The position numbers and the translations under genes were made by a program. A stretch of DNA of 7,411 nucleotides from JADJNW01 sp964596135 (GTDB taxonomy: Bacteria; Bacteroidota; Bacteroidia; Chitinophagales; Saprospiraceae), in NCBI GenBank assembly GCA_964596135.1, contig CAZQTF010000188.1, forward strand, positions 1-7,411. The letters are read 5' to 3'. How positions within the stretch are numbered: position 1 is the first letter of the stretch; each line of letters opens with the position of its first letter. Below are positions 1-6,275 of the stretch, one piece after another. A model generated the notes under the pieces. That model ran no database searches. It had not been told where the DNA came from and worked only from the letters and a program-made list of their open reading frames with translations.

Positions 1-2
1 CC

Positions 3-836
3 AAACTGGGGATTGATGTTGTCATCAAAATCAATAACCGTAAGGTGTTGGCGGGTATCGCTGAAGTGGCGGGCATTAGCGATCGCTTTGTGGAAATGAC
101 TATTTCAATTGACAAATTGGACAAAATCGGTATCGAAGGGGTACGCCAGGAAATGCAGGAACGCGGCATCTCTGATACATCCATCGTCAAAGTCGAGCAA
201 ATTTTGCAGGTGAAAACACTGGCAGATTTGAAAACGTTGCTTGCTGGCAGCGCTACCGGCGCTAAAGGCATCGAAGAATTGGAAGCGGTCTTCACTTTTC
301 TGAATGATTCTACCAAAAACGAAGTTAAATTCGACGTTACCCTGGCGCGGGGCTTAAATTATTACACCGGTTGCATCTTTGAGGCACAGGCAAAAGGCGT
401 GCAGATGGGCAGCATTGGTGGCGGCGGGCGCTACGATGATCTCACGGGGATTTTCGGCTTGAAGGGCGTTTCCGGCGTAGGCGTGAGCTTTGGCGCGGAG
501 CGCATTTACGATGTGATGGAAGAACTTCAGCTTTTCCCGGCGGATGCCGCTTCGAGCTTGCAGGTGTTATTTGTCGCTTTTGATGAAAATACGCATCGCT
601 ATGCTTTTCAATGTTTGCATCAAGTACGCGCAACGGGCATCAACGCTGAAATTTATCCTGACCCGGGCAGCCTGAAAAAGCAGATGAAATACGCCAATAG
701 CCGCAATGTGCCTTACGTGGTGCTGGTAGGCGAGGAGGAGATGAACACCGGTCAACTTTCCCTAAAAAATATGGCGAGTGGCGAGCAGGAGAAATTGAGT
801 TTGGAAAAGATCATTGCAAAATTGAAGTCAGCATAG
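3..836 (+). CDS. hisS: Histidyl-tRNA synthetase, C-terminal part (5' end outside window)
   Basis: This is the end of histidyl-tRNA synthetase, the cytoplasmic class II enzyme that charges tRNA-His with histidine using ATP. The reading frame is open to the left edge, so the gene is cut by the window, and 277 codons are visible of a family length of roughly 450. The visible part starts in the catalytic domain with NRKVLAGIAEVAG. It then shows the histidine-specific motif RGLNYYTGCIFEA (about 345-385), the glycine-rich GGGGRYDDL (about 418-445) and class II motif 3 as GVGVSFGAERI (about 475-505). The last 90 or so residues, from LQVLFVAFDEN onward, are the anticodon-binding domain, including the conserved EIYPDPGSLKKQMKYA. 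An apparent internal GTG start at 45 is only a valine codon inside the domain. The gene ends with in-frame tandem stops TAG-TAA. gatA follows after 15 nt, so the two are probably co-transcribed. The family call is very secure. Confidence 0.97.
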   Translation, partial: KLGIDVVIKINNRKVLAGIAEVAGISDRFVEMTISIDKLDKIGIEGVRQEMQERGISDTSIVKVEQILQVKTLADLKTLLAGSATGAKGIEELEAVFTFLNDSTKNEVKFDVTLARGLNYYTGCIFEAQAKGVQMGSIGGGGRYDDLTGIFGLKGVSGVGVSFGAERIYDVMEELQLFPADAASSLQVLFVAFDENTHRYAFQCLHQVRATGINAEIYPDPGSLKKQMKYANSRNVPYVVLVGEEEMNTGQLSLKNMASGEQEKLSLEKIIAKLKSA

Positions 837-851
837 TAAAAGATTAGGATC

Positions 852-2285
852 ATGCCAAAATATTCTACGCTTCATCAGGTTCAATCTGCCATCAAAAGCG
901 GCGACACCACGCTGGAAGCCATTTTGCAATACTATCTCGCGCAGATCGAAACGACCAAAGATTTGAACGCGTATGTGGAGGTGTTTGCAGAAGAGGCTTT
1001 GCAAAAAGCAAAGGAACTGGATGTTAAATATAAAAATAATCCTTTATCTGTTGGGCGTTTGTTTGGCATGGTCATTTCAATCAAAGATGTGCTTTGTTAC
1101 AAAAATCACCAGGTGACGGCGGGTTCCAAAATCCTGGAAAATTTCACCTCGCTTTTTTCGGCAACAGCGATAGAAAGGATTCTAAAGGAAGATGTTATCA
1201 TCATCGGGCGCACCAATTGCGACGAATTTGCGATGGGTTCCAGCAACGAAAATTCCCATTACGGACCAGTGAAAAACGCGGCGGATCCGACCAAAGTACC
1301 GGGTGGTTCTTCGGGCGGTGCGGCGGTGTCAGTGCAGGCGGATACCTGCCTGGCAGCACTGGGCACGGATACGGGCGGTTCGGTGCGGCAGCCCGCGGCG
1401 TTTTGTGGTGTCATTGGGCTGAAGCCTACCTACGGGCGCATTTCGCGGCATGGACTACTGGCGTACGGTTCGTCGTTCGATCAGATCGGCGTTTTTTCTC
1501 ACAGCATTTCTGATGCAGCATTGTTGCTGGAAATTATGGCGGGCGCGGATGCTTTTGACAGTACTGCGAGTACTAAACCGGTAGAGAACTATTCGCAACA
1601 GCTTGATTTTGAACGAAAAACAAAAATTGCTTATTTCAAAACCGCACTGGAAAACGAGCGCCTCGATCCGGAGATCAAGCAAACTGCTTTTGAGCTAATA
1701 GACAAACTGCGAAAAGACGGGCACGCGTTGGAAGCTGTGGAATTTGAATATCTCGATTATATTATCCCAGCTTATTATGTGTTGACTACAGCGGAGGCTT
1801 CGTCCAATCTCTCGCGCTACGATGGCATTCGCTTCGGCTACCGCAGTCCTAATGCTACCAATCTGGAAGAAACCTATAAAAAAAGCCGCTCCGAGGGCTT
1901 CGGCGCCGAAGTCAAACGCCGCATTGTGCTGGGCACCTTCGTGCTCAGTTCGGGCTATTACGATGCTTATTACACCAAAGCGCAGAAAGTTCGCAGGTTG
2001 ATTTTTGATAAAACGAAAGAAATTTTATCCGAATTTGACTTTATCCTGATGCCTGCTTCGCCGACTACCGCCTGGAATCTGGGCGAAAAAATGGACGATC
2101 CAGTGGCGATGTATTTGGCGGATATTTTCACCGTACAAGCTAATATGGTGGGCATGCCTGCTGTTAGTCTGCCAGTTGGCAAACACTCCAATGGGCTGCC
2201 CATCGGGCTGCAATTCATGGCGGATCAATTCCGGGAAAGCGATCTGCTGGCGTTTGCCAATCAACTCTTGTTAAAGCATTATTAA
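852..2285 (+). CDS. gatA: Asp-tRNA(Asn)/Glu-tRNA(Gln) amidotransferase subunit A
   Basis: GatA is the amidase subunit of the cytoplasmic GatCAB complex. It frees ammonia from glutamine, and GatB uses the ammonia to convert Glu-tRNA-Gln or Asp-tRNA-Asn to the correct amidated form. The protein is 477 residues, full length for the family. The amidase-signature Ser-cisSer-Lys triad is intact: Lys78 in SIKDV, Ser153 in PGGSSGGAA and nucleophile Ser177 in GTDTGGSVRQPAA, with the same spacing as in characterised GatA proteins. Other family marks are GRTNCDEFAMGSSNE (119-133), SSGYYDAYYTKAQKVR and the C-terminal LPIGLQ. This distinguishes it from a generic amidase. The ATG at 852 is preceded by AGGA only 2 nt upstream, too close for a good ribosome site, which is usual in Bacteroidota. 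It sits 15 nt behind hisS and has no terminator after it. gatB and gatC are not in the window. Confidence 0.96.
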   Translation: MPKYSTLHQVQSAIKSGDTTLEAILQYYLAQIETTKDLNAYVEVFAEEALQKAKELDVKYKNNPLSVGRLFGMVISIKDVLCYKNHQVTAGSKILENFTSLFSATAIERILKEDVIIIGRTNCDEFAMGSSNENSHYGPVKNAADPTKVPGGSSGGAAVSVQADTCLAALGTDTGGSVRQPAAFCGVIGLKPTYGRISRHGLLAYGSSFDQIGVFSHSISDAALLLEIMAGADAFDSTASTKPVENYSQQLDFERKTKIAYFKTALENERLDPEIKQTAFELIDKLRKDGHALEAVEFEYLDYIIPAYYVLTTAEASSNLSRYDGIRFGYRSPNATNLEETYKKSRSEGFGAEVKRRIVLGTFVLSSGYYDAYYTKAQKVRRLIFDKTKEILSEFDFILMPASPTTAWNLGEKMDDPVAMYLADIFTVQANMVGMPAVSLPVGKHSNGLPIGLQFMADQFRESDLLAFANQLLLKHY

Positions 2286-2294
2286 CATTTCCGG

Positions 2295-2325
2295 TTTGTT
2301 GGCATCGTTTATTTTGCTATTTTTG
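2295..2325 (+). promoter_or_regulatory. Bacteroidota-type promoter for the lytic transglycosylase gene
   Basis: The -33 element TTTG (2295-2298) is separated by 19 nt from a perfect -7 element TAnnTTTG (TATTTTTG, 2318-2325). This is the consensus and spacing known for the primary sigma factor of Bacteroidota. It starts only 10 nt after the gatA stop codon. Transcription would begin near 2332 and leave a leader of about 80 nt before the ATG at 2413. That makes the longer in-frame reading from a TTG at 2296 unlikely to be protein. Confidence 0.75.
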
Positions 2326-2412
2326 CAGAATCGTAATTTTTTTGAGAAAATTACCAAAACTCGAAATTTCATTTTTCGACCCTTGTTATTGATTCATCTA
2401 TCTTTTCCGAAT

Positions 2413-3831
2413 ATGGAACCATCACATTTGCAAAAAATCTTTACTACATCGGCTCTATTCTTTTTAATCTCCTGTTTATCAGTGTCTTATGCAAAAGAAG
2501 AATTGGATGAAGCGCTCATTACCAAACGACTCAAAGAGCTAAAAAGTGAAGTAATAATACCCCGCTACGACATTGTGGTGAGAAGCTACCTACGGACGTA
2601 CCTGGTCAACAATCGGGCAAAAGCGGAGCAGATCATTGGCAGGAGTGTGCTCTATTTTCCTGTTTTTGAAAAACACTTGAAAGCCAATGAGTTACCACTT
2701 GATTTGAAATACCTGGCAGTGGTCGAATCGGCGCTGACACCCAAAGCGACGTCGCGTGCCAGCGCTGTGGGGCTTTGGCAGTTTATGGCGCCAACCGCCA
2801 AAGAATATGGGCTTGTTATCAATCAATACATTGACGAACGATGCGATCCGGAAAAATCAACGGATGCAGCTATCAGACACTTGAATGACTTATACGATCG
2901 CTTCAACGACTGGTCGCTGGCACTGGCAGCTTACAACAGTGGCTCCGGGCGGGTCAGTCGGGCGATGAAACGCGCGCGCAGCAAGGATTTCTGGCGACTC
3001 CGCCGTTATCTGCCGCGCGAAACCAGAAATTATGTACCCGCTTTTATTGCTGCTACTTACCTGATGCATCATTACGAAGATCATGGGTTGGAACCGGAGT
3101 ATCCATCGCTTGATCTTCAGATTACCGAAACAATCCTGGTGTACGATGAATTTCGCTTTGAAGAACTGATGACGCTGACCGAATTGCCCATCGAGGTGAT
3201 TGAAACCCTCAATCCCATTTACAGAAAAGGTATTATTCCGGCAAATGAAAATGGAAACCTGCTGACGCTGCCGAAACGTGTAATGACTGCTTTTAAGAAT
3301 TATCTGGAGTCGCAGCGACCAGATACCCGCTACAATGCAATTGCTTCTTCGCCGCTTTACATAAGCGCTACAAAAGAGGAATTAAACGCTAATTACATAA
3401 AATCTTTTTATACCGTCAAAGAAGGCGAAACGCTGGAGAAAATCGCTAAATCGTTGAATTGTACCGTTTATCAATTAAAAGCTTGGAATCACATTAGTAC
3501 AAATAAAATAGTAGCTGGACAGGAATTGATCGTGTATTACCCCAAAGATTCTCTTAGCTTCCGAAGCAAAAAAATAGAAGAGATTCAAGCGTTGCCGAAA
3601 ATCCCGATGCCTCCACTGCCCGAACACGCGTCTTCAGCGTGCAATTTGAGTGCAAAAGAGGCATATCAGCTCGATAAGTTTGTGCAATATATTGTCCGGA
3701 GGCGTGAGAAGCTAAAAGACATTGCTGAGAAGCTGCCGGGTGTGACTATTCAGGATTTGGAACGTCTAAATAGTATGCCTGGTAATCAAATGCTGAAACC
3801 TGGCACGATTATTAAGATCAAGCGTATGTGA
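2413..3831 (+). CDS. mltD: MltD-like lytic transglycosylase with LysM modules
   Basis: This is a cell-envelope enzyme that cleaves peptidoglycan glycan strands with formation of 1,6-anhydro ends (GH23/SLT family). From the ATG at 2413 the protein has 472 residues. Residues 1-27 are an export signal with a hydrophobic core. It contains LISC at 18-21, which fits a lipobox, and SYA-K at 25-28, which fits a signal peptidase I site, so lipoprotein or periplasmic fate is undecided. The catalytic domain (about 80-225) carries the presumed catalytic Glu105 in VVESALTP, then SAVGLWQFMAPTAKEYGL, AAYNSGSGRV and YVPAFIAATYL. Residues 240-290 form the linker module usual in Bacteroidota MltD proteins. LysM modules that bind N-acetylglucosamine polymers lie at about 331-377 (YTVKEGETLEKIAK) and, more divergent, 424-470. 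The 39 codons upstream in frame overlap the promoter, so 2413 is preferred. It stands in its own transcription unit, with the DUF937 gene 50 nt behind. Confidence 0.92.
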   Translation: MEPSHLQKIFTTSALFFLISCLSVSYAKEELDEALITKRLKELKSEVIIPRYDIVVRSYLRTYLVNNRAKAEQIIGRSVLYFPVFEKHLKANELPLDLKYLAVVESALTPKATSRASAVGLWQFMAPTAKEYGLVINQYIDERCDPEKSTDAAIRHLNDLYDRFNDWSLALAAYNSGSGRVSRAMKRARSKDFWRLRRYLPRETRNYVPAFIAATYLMHHYEDHGLEPEYPSLDLQITETILVYDEFRFEELMTLTELPIEVIETLNPIYRKGIIPANENGNLLTLPKRVMTAFKNYLESQRPDTRYNAIASSPLYISATKEELNANYIKSFYTVKEGETLEKIAKSLNCTVYQLKAWNHISTNKIVAGQELIVYYPKDSLSFRSKKIEEIQALPKIPMPPLPEHASSACNLSAKEAYQLDKFVQYIVRRREKLKDIAEKLPGVTIQDLERLNSMPGNQMLKPGTIIKIKRM

Positions 3832-3847
3832 TTCTGGTTTTCAAAAC

Positions 3848-3863
3848 ATGTAATTTTTTACAT
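3848..3863 (+). repeat. Small AT-rich hairpin in the mltD-DUF937 gap
   Basis: ATGTAA (3848-3853) and TTACAT (3858-3863) form a perfect 6-bp stem with a TTTT loop, inside the 50-nt gap between the lytic transglycosylase and the DUF937 gene. It is too AT-rich and lacks the GC stem and T-tail of an intrinsic terminator. It may be a weak RNA processing or translation element, or chance. No convincing TAnnTTTG promoter is seen in the gap, so the downstream gene is probably read through from mltD. Confidence 0.3.
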
Positions 3864-3881
3864 CCCAAAATAAATAGCTTT

Positions 3882-4502
3882 ATGGCAACAGATTTGATGA
3901 ATCTTCTGCAAGGTCAGTTTTCAGATAATATGGTGAACTTCCTCAGCCAGCAAGTCGGTGCGGATGACCATGAAAAAACCGAAGCCGCCGCTGCCGGTAT
4001 TGTTTCCACCTTGATCGGTGCGCTGGCGAACAACGCCTCTACTCCTGAAGGTGCTCAGTCCCTCAACAATGCACTGGAAAGAGACCACGATGGCAGTGTT
4101 CTGGATGACTTGGTAGGGATGCTTTCTGGTAACGCACATCCGCAAAACCCAAAGGCGCTGGACGGCCCCGGCATTTTGTCGCACTTGCTGGGCGATCGCC
4201 AAAGCGGAGCAGTAGACATGATCAGTCGGGTGAGCGGCTTGGATTCAAGCAAAGTGGGCAACTTAATGGCATTGCTGGCGCCGGTTGTAATGGGCACATT
4301 GGGTAAAACCAAAAAAGAACAGGGGTTAGGGATGGACGATATCGCCGGTTTGTTGACACAAACCAAGGTGCGGCAGGCAGAACAAAACCCTACGATGGCT
4401 TTAATCACTCGTTTCTTGGATCAGGATGGCGACGGCAGTATTGTGGATGAAGTAGCCGGTATGGGCATGAAAATTCTGAGCGGCTTCTTTAAGCGCAAAT
4501 AA
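3882..4502 (+). CDS. DUF937 domain protein with two EF-hand-like acidic loops
   Basis: The protein has 206 residues from the ATG at 3882 and belongs to the DUF937 family, whose biochemical role is not established. It opens with the typical MATDLMNLLQGQFSDNMVNF and continues as small-residue-rich helices (AAAAGIVSTLIGALANN at 35-51; LMALLAPVVMGTLGK at 128-142). There is no signal peptide or clear membrane segment, so cytoplasmic location is likely. Two short acidic segments resemble calcium-binding EF-hand or dockerin loops: residues 66-77 (ERDHDGSVLDDL) and 180-191 (DQDGDGSIVDEV). Both have the DxDG core and a hydrophobic residue at loop position 8, but neither has the acidic residue at position 12, so calcium binding is uncertain. 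A longer reading from a GTG at 3828 would overlap the mltD stop and adds residues unlike the family start. The gene ends 33 nt before a terminator hairpin. Confidence 0.85.
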   Translation: MATDLMNLLQGQFSDNMVNFLSQQVGADDHEKTEAAAAGIVSTLIGALANNASTPEGAQSLNNALERDHDGSVLDDLVGMLSGNAHPQNPKALDGPGILSHLLGDRQSGAVDMISRVSGLDSSKVGNLMALLAPVVMGTLGKTKKEQGLGMDDIAGLLTQTKVRQAEQNPTMALITRFLDQDGDGSIVDEVAGMGMKILSGFFKRK

Positions 4503-4534
4503 GGGTCTGCTACAATAAAAAACCACTTATAAAA

Positions 4535-4583
4535 GATCGCCCCACTTCCCATTTTACTAATAAGCGGGGCGACCTTTTTTTTT
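4535..4583 (+). terminator. Intrinsic terminator between convergent gene blocks
   Basis: TCGCCCC (4537-4543) pairs with GGGGCGA (4566-4572). After one A-C mismatch the stem extends inward by CTT/AAG, leaving a loop of about 14 nt. A run of nine T residues follows (4575-4583). This ends the rightward mltD-DUF937 unit. Read leftward, the same stem is followed by only CTTTTAT, so it could also stop the incoming tatA transcript, but less strongly. Confidence 0.85.
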
Positions 4584-4591
4584 AAGCTTCC

Positions 4592-4831
4592 TTAGTCTGA
4601 GCTCTGGCTGGTTGTTTCCTGCTGTTCTGTTTTTTTCTGCTCCTGCAGCCGTTTTTGCTGAAGATCAGCCTCTCGCATTCCTTCTTTCAATTCCGATTCG
4701 ATCGAAGTACGCGCTGCATTGAACTCACGGATCCCTTTACCGATGCCGCGCATCAATTCCGGAATTTTTTTGCCTCCGAATAACAACAACACGGCGAAGA
4801 AAATCACTAACCATTCTGAACCGCCTAACAT
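4592..4831 (-). CDS. tatA: Twin-arginine translocase subunit TatA/E (distal copy of tandem pair)
   Basis: This is a TatA-type subunit of the twin-arginine translocase, which moves folded proteins across the inner membrane together with TatC. The 79-residue protein has the standard layout. A short N-terminus (MLGGSEW) is followed by one membrane helix (about 8-18, LVIFFAVLLLF), the conserved FGGKKIPEL hinge, an amphipathic helix (MRGIGKGIREFNAARTSIES) and a charged, glutamine-rich tail. The residue just before the membrane helix is Glu6; E. coli TatA has Gln and TatB has Glu at the corresponding site, so TatA or TatB function cannot be read from sequence alone. The first 50 or so residues closely match the gene 78 nt upstream, while the tails differ. 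It is the last gene of the leftward block and ends 9 nt short of the terminator T-run. tatC is not in the window. Confidence 0.93.
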   Translation of the reverse strand: MLGGSEWLVIFFAVLLLFGGKKIPELMRGIGKGIREFNAARTSIESELKEGMREADLQQKRLQEQKKTEQQETTSQSSD

Positions 4832-4880
4832 AATGCGAATTGTTTATGTTTGATTGCCTACTGGTTTAGTTTTATTAAAA

Positions 4881-4893
4881 ATTGACAATCAAT
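4881..4893. repeat. Short inverted repeat between the two tatA genes
   Basis: ATTGA-CAA-TCAAT forms a 5-bp stem with a 3-nt loop in the 78-nt AT-rich spacer between the tandem tatA genes. There is no T-tail or GC stem, so it is not a terminator. No promoter matching TAnnTTTG is seen in this spacer on the minus strand, which favours a shared transcript for both tatA genes. Confidence 0.25.
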
Positions 4894-4909
4894 TAATTAA
4901 TAGTGTTAA

Positions 4910-5134
4910 TTATTCTTTATTCGATTTCTCTTCGGCTTTTGCACGATCGGTTTCCCGCATGCCTTCTTTCAGTTCCGACTCCACATTGGAACGTGCTGCA
5001 TTGAACTCGCGGATTCCTTTGCCGATGCCGCGCATTAGTTCAGGAATCTTGCGACCGCCAAACAAAAGCACAATCGCGACCAGAATGACCAGCCATTCGG
5101 TGCCACCCAACGTGAATAAGAAGATGATTTTCAT
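4910..5134 (-). CDS. tatA: Twin-arginine translocase subunit TatA/E (proximal copy of tandem pair)
   Basis: This second TatA-type Tat subunit has 74 residues from the chosen ATG at 5134 (MKIIFLFTLGGTEW). An ATG four codons upstream (5146, adding MFLI) is possible, but the shorter form matches the usual TatA N-terminus better. It shows a pre-helix Glu13, a membrane helix (about 15-26, LVILVAIVLLFG), the FGGRKIPEL hinge, an amphipathic helix MRGIGKGIREFNAARSNVES and a short lysine/glutamate tail. From GGTEW to MRETD it matches the downstream copy at 44 of 54 positions without gaps, showing a tandem duplication. Differences are concentrated in the membrane helix and the tail, which is shorter here. 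It follows the oxygenase gene with a 107-nt gap to the chosen start. The most likely roles are redundant TatA, or a division into TatA-like and TatB-like work. Confidence 0.92.
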   Translation of the reverse strand: MKIIFLFTLGGTEWLVILVAIVLLFGGRKIPELMRGIGKGIREFNAARSNVESELKEGMRETDRAKAEEKSNKE

Positions 5135-5180
5135 AATTAAAAACATTTGATGATTGTAAAAAGTCCTTTCAAAAAATTTA

Positions 5181-5209
5181 TAAAAATAAGATACGGTAAT
5201 TTTCGCAAG
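5181..5209 (-). promoter_or_regulatory. Weak candidate promoter upstream of the tatA pair
   Basis: On the minus strand CTTG (5209-5206) is followed after 17 nt by TATTTTTA (5188-5181), one base short of the TAnnTTTG consensus. It sits in the AT-rich gap between the oxygenase and the tatA genes, with a start expected near 5174. It is a partial match only; transcription from an upstream promoter is equally possible. Confidence 0.3.
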
Positions 5210-5241
5210 GTTTAAAGAGAATTTTACAAAAACGGTGAAAA

Positions 5242-6195
5242 TTATTTCTTTAAACCAATTTCGCGCAATCGTTCGTCTAAATATTCACCTGCGGTAATAG
5301 GTTCATATGCCAGCGGATGCTCAGCGTTTACGCAGGCAGGCAGGCAGGTCAGATCCATGTTGCTCTTTGGATGGAGGAAAAACGGAATGGACAACCTCGG
5401 CAGATGCCACTCTTCGCGTGGCGGATTTACCACCCGGTGTGTCGTTGATTTCAGGTAATTGTTCGTTAAACGTTGGAGCATATCCCCTACGTTAATCACA
5501 ATTTCGTCTTCTTCAGGCATAATATCTATCCATTCGTTGTTTTTAGTTAACAACTGCAACCCCCCGGCAGATGCCCCCACCAGCAAAGTAATGAGGTTAA
5601 TATCCTCATGTTGCTCGGCGCGAATGGCGGATGCCGGCTCCTGGGCGATCGGGGGATAGTGGATGGCACGCAGAATGCTATTGCCATATTCGATTTTAGT
5701 ATCGAAATAATCCTCTCCCAGGTTGAGATGGATGGCAATGGCACGGAGCAACTCAGCTCCGGCTTTCTCAAATGCTTTGTACAACTGTATCCCCAGCCTG
5801 GTAAATTCTGGCACTTCGGCAACATGCACATTGTCTGGATATTCCGCTGCCAGCGGATGCTCGTCCGGTACTTCCTGTCCCATCTGGAAAAACTCTTTCA
5901 GGTCGGCTACCTTCGATTGTTTGGCGTGTTCCTTACCAAATGAGGTATAGCCGCGTTGCCCTGCCATGCCGGGTATTTCGTATTTGCGCTTGGCTTCTTC
6001 CGGCAGCGCAAAAAATGCCTGGGCTGCTTGGTAAAAAGCGTCAATCAATTGTTTGGGTACGCCATGATTGATTACGCCTACAAAACCGATTTCGTGGAAT
6101 GCTTTGCCCAGTTCGGCTGCAAATTCGGCGCGTTGCGCCGGTGTCCCGTTTACAAATTTGGACAGATCAACCAAAGGAATTGCTCTTTTACTCAT
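5242..6195 (-). CDS. Fe(II)/2-oxoglutarate-type oxygenase, isopenicillin N synthase family
   Basis: This 317-residue cytoplasmic protein has the two-part layout of the isopenicillin N synthase-like family. The N-terminal DIOX_N domain (about 5-120) has IPLVDLSKF, FHEIGFVGVINHGVP and the GYTSFGKEHA region. The C-terminal jelly-roll oxygenase core runs from about 170 to 275. The iron ligands are visible as His196 and Asp198 in AEQHEDINLITLL and His253 in TTHRVV. The RxS pair that normally binds the 2-oxoglutarate carboxylate is Arg267/Ser269 in PRLSIPFFLHP. All are present, so an active enzyme is expected. Substrate cannot be told: the family includes dioxygenases, oxidases and ethylene-forming enzymes. 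There is no signal peptide. A possible AGGA lies about 12 nt before the ATG. gldB ends 80 nt upstream and tatA follows, all on one strand, with no shared pathway evident. Confidence 0.93.
   Translation of the reverse strand: MSKRAIPLVDLSKFVNGTPAQRAEFAAELGKAFHEIGFVGVINHGVPKQLIDAFYQAAQAFFALPEEAKRKYEIPGMAGQRGYTSFGKEHAKQSKVADLKEFFQMGQEVPDEHPLAAEYPDNVHVAEVPEFTRLGIQLYKAFEKAGAELLRAIAIHLNLGEDYFDTKIEYGNSILRAIHYPPIAQEPASAIRAEQHEDINLITLLVGASAGGLQLLTKNNEWIDIMPEEDEIVINVGDMLQRLTNNYLKSTTHRVVNPPREEWHLPRLSIPFFLHPKSNMDLTCLPACVNAEHPLAYEPITAGEYLDERLREIGLKK
5333..5348. repeat. Tetranucleotide tract (CAGG)x4 inside the oxygenase gene
   Basis: Four perfect CAGG units (CCTG on the coding strand) lie in the oxygenase gene over residues 283-288 (TCLPAC). 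Gain or loss of one unit would shift the frame and change about the last 30 residues, after the catalytic core. The tract is short for phase variation, and it coincides with what looks like a family-typical CLPxC segment, so ordinary codon use may explain it. Confidence 0.6.
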
Positions 6196-6275
6196 CGTTT
6201 CTGGTTCCTGAACGTTTATGCAATTTACAAAAGGTTTATGCGAATGGGATTGGTGTTTGCTTTCGTTTAGAACTT

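Noticed and set aside
1094..1513. 139-codon plus-strand open frame inside gatA
   Set aside because: It lies wholly within gatA in another frame, and its translation is arginine/glycine-rich with no family resemblance; gatA has an intact catalytic triad across the same bases.
4055..4408. 117-codon minus-strand frame opposite the DUF937 gene
   Set aside because: It is antisense to a well-supported gene, with a composition typical of shadow frames and no recognisable motif or start signal.
4835..4909. Possible terminator between the two tatA genes
   Set aside because: Only a 5-bp AT-rich hairpin is present, with no GC stem or T-tail.
4854..5150. 98-codon plus-strand frame opposite the proximal tatA
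   Set aside because: It is the antisense shadow of tatA; the minus-strand reading has a clear TatA hinge and amphipathic helix.
5308..5862. Direct repeat TGCCAGCGGATGCTC at 5308-5322 and 5848-5862
   Set aside because: Both copies encode the same short peptide EHPLA within the oxygenase using the same codons; there is no mobile-element structure, so coincidence is the simplest reading.
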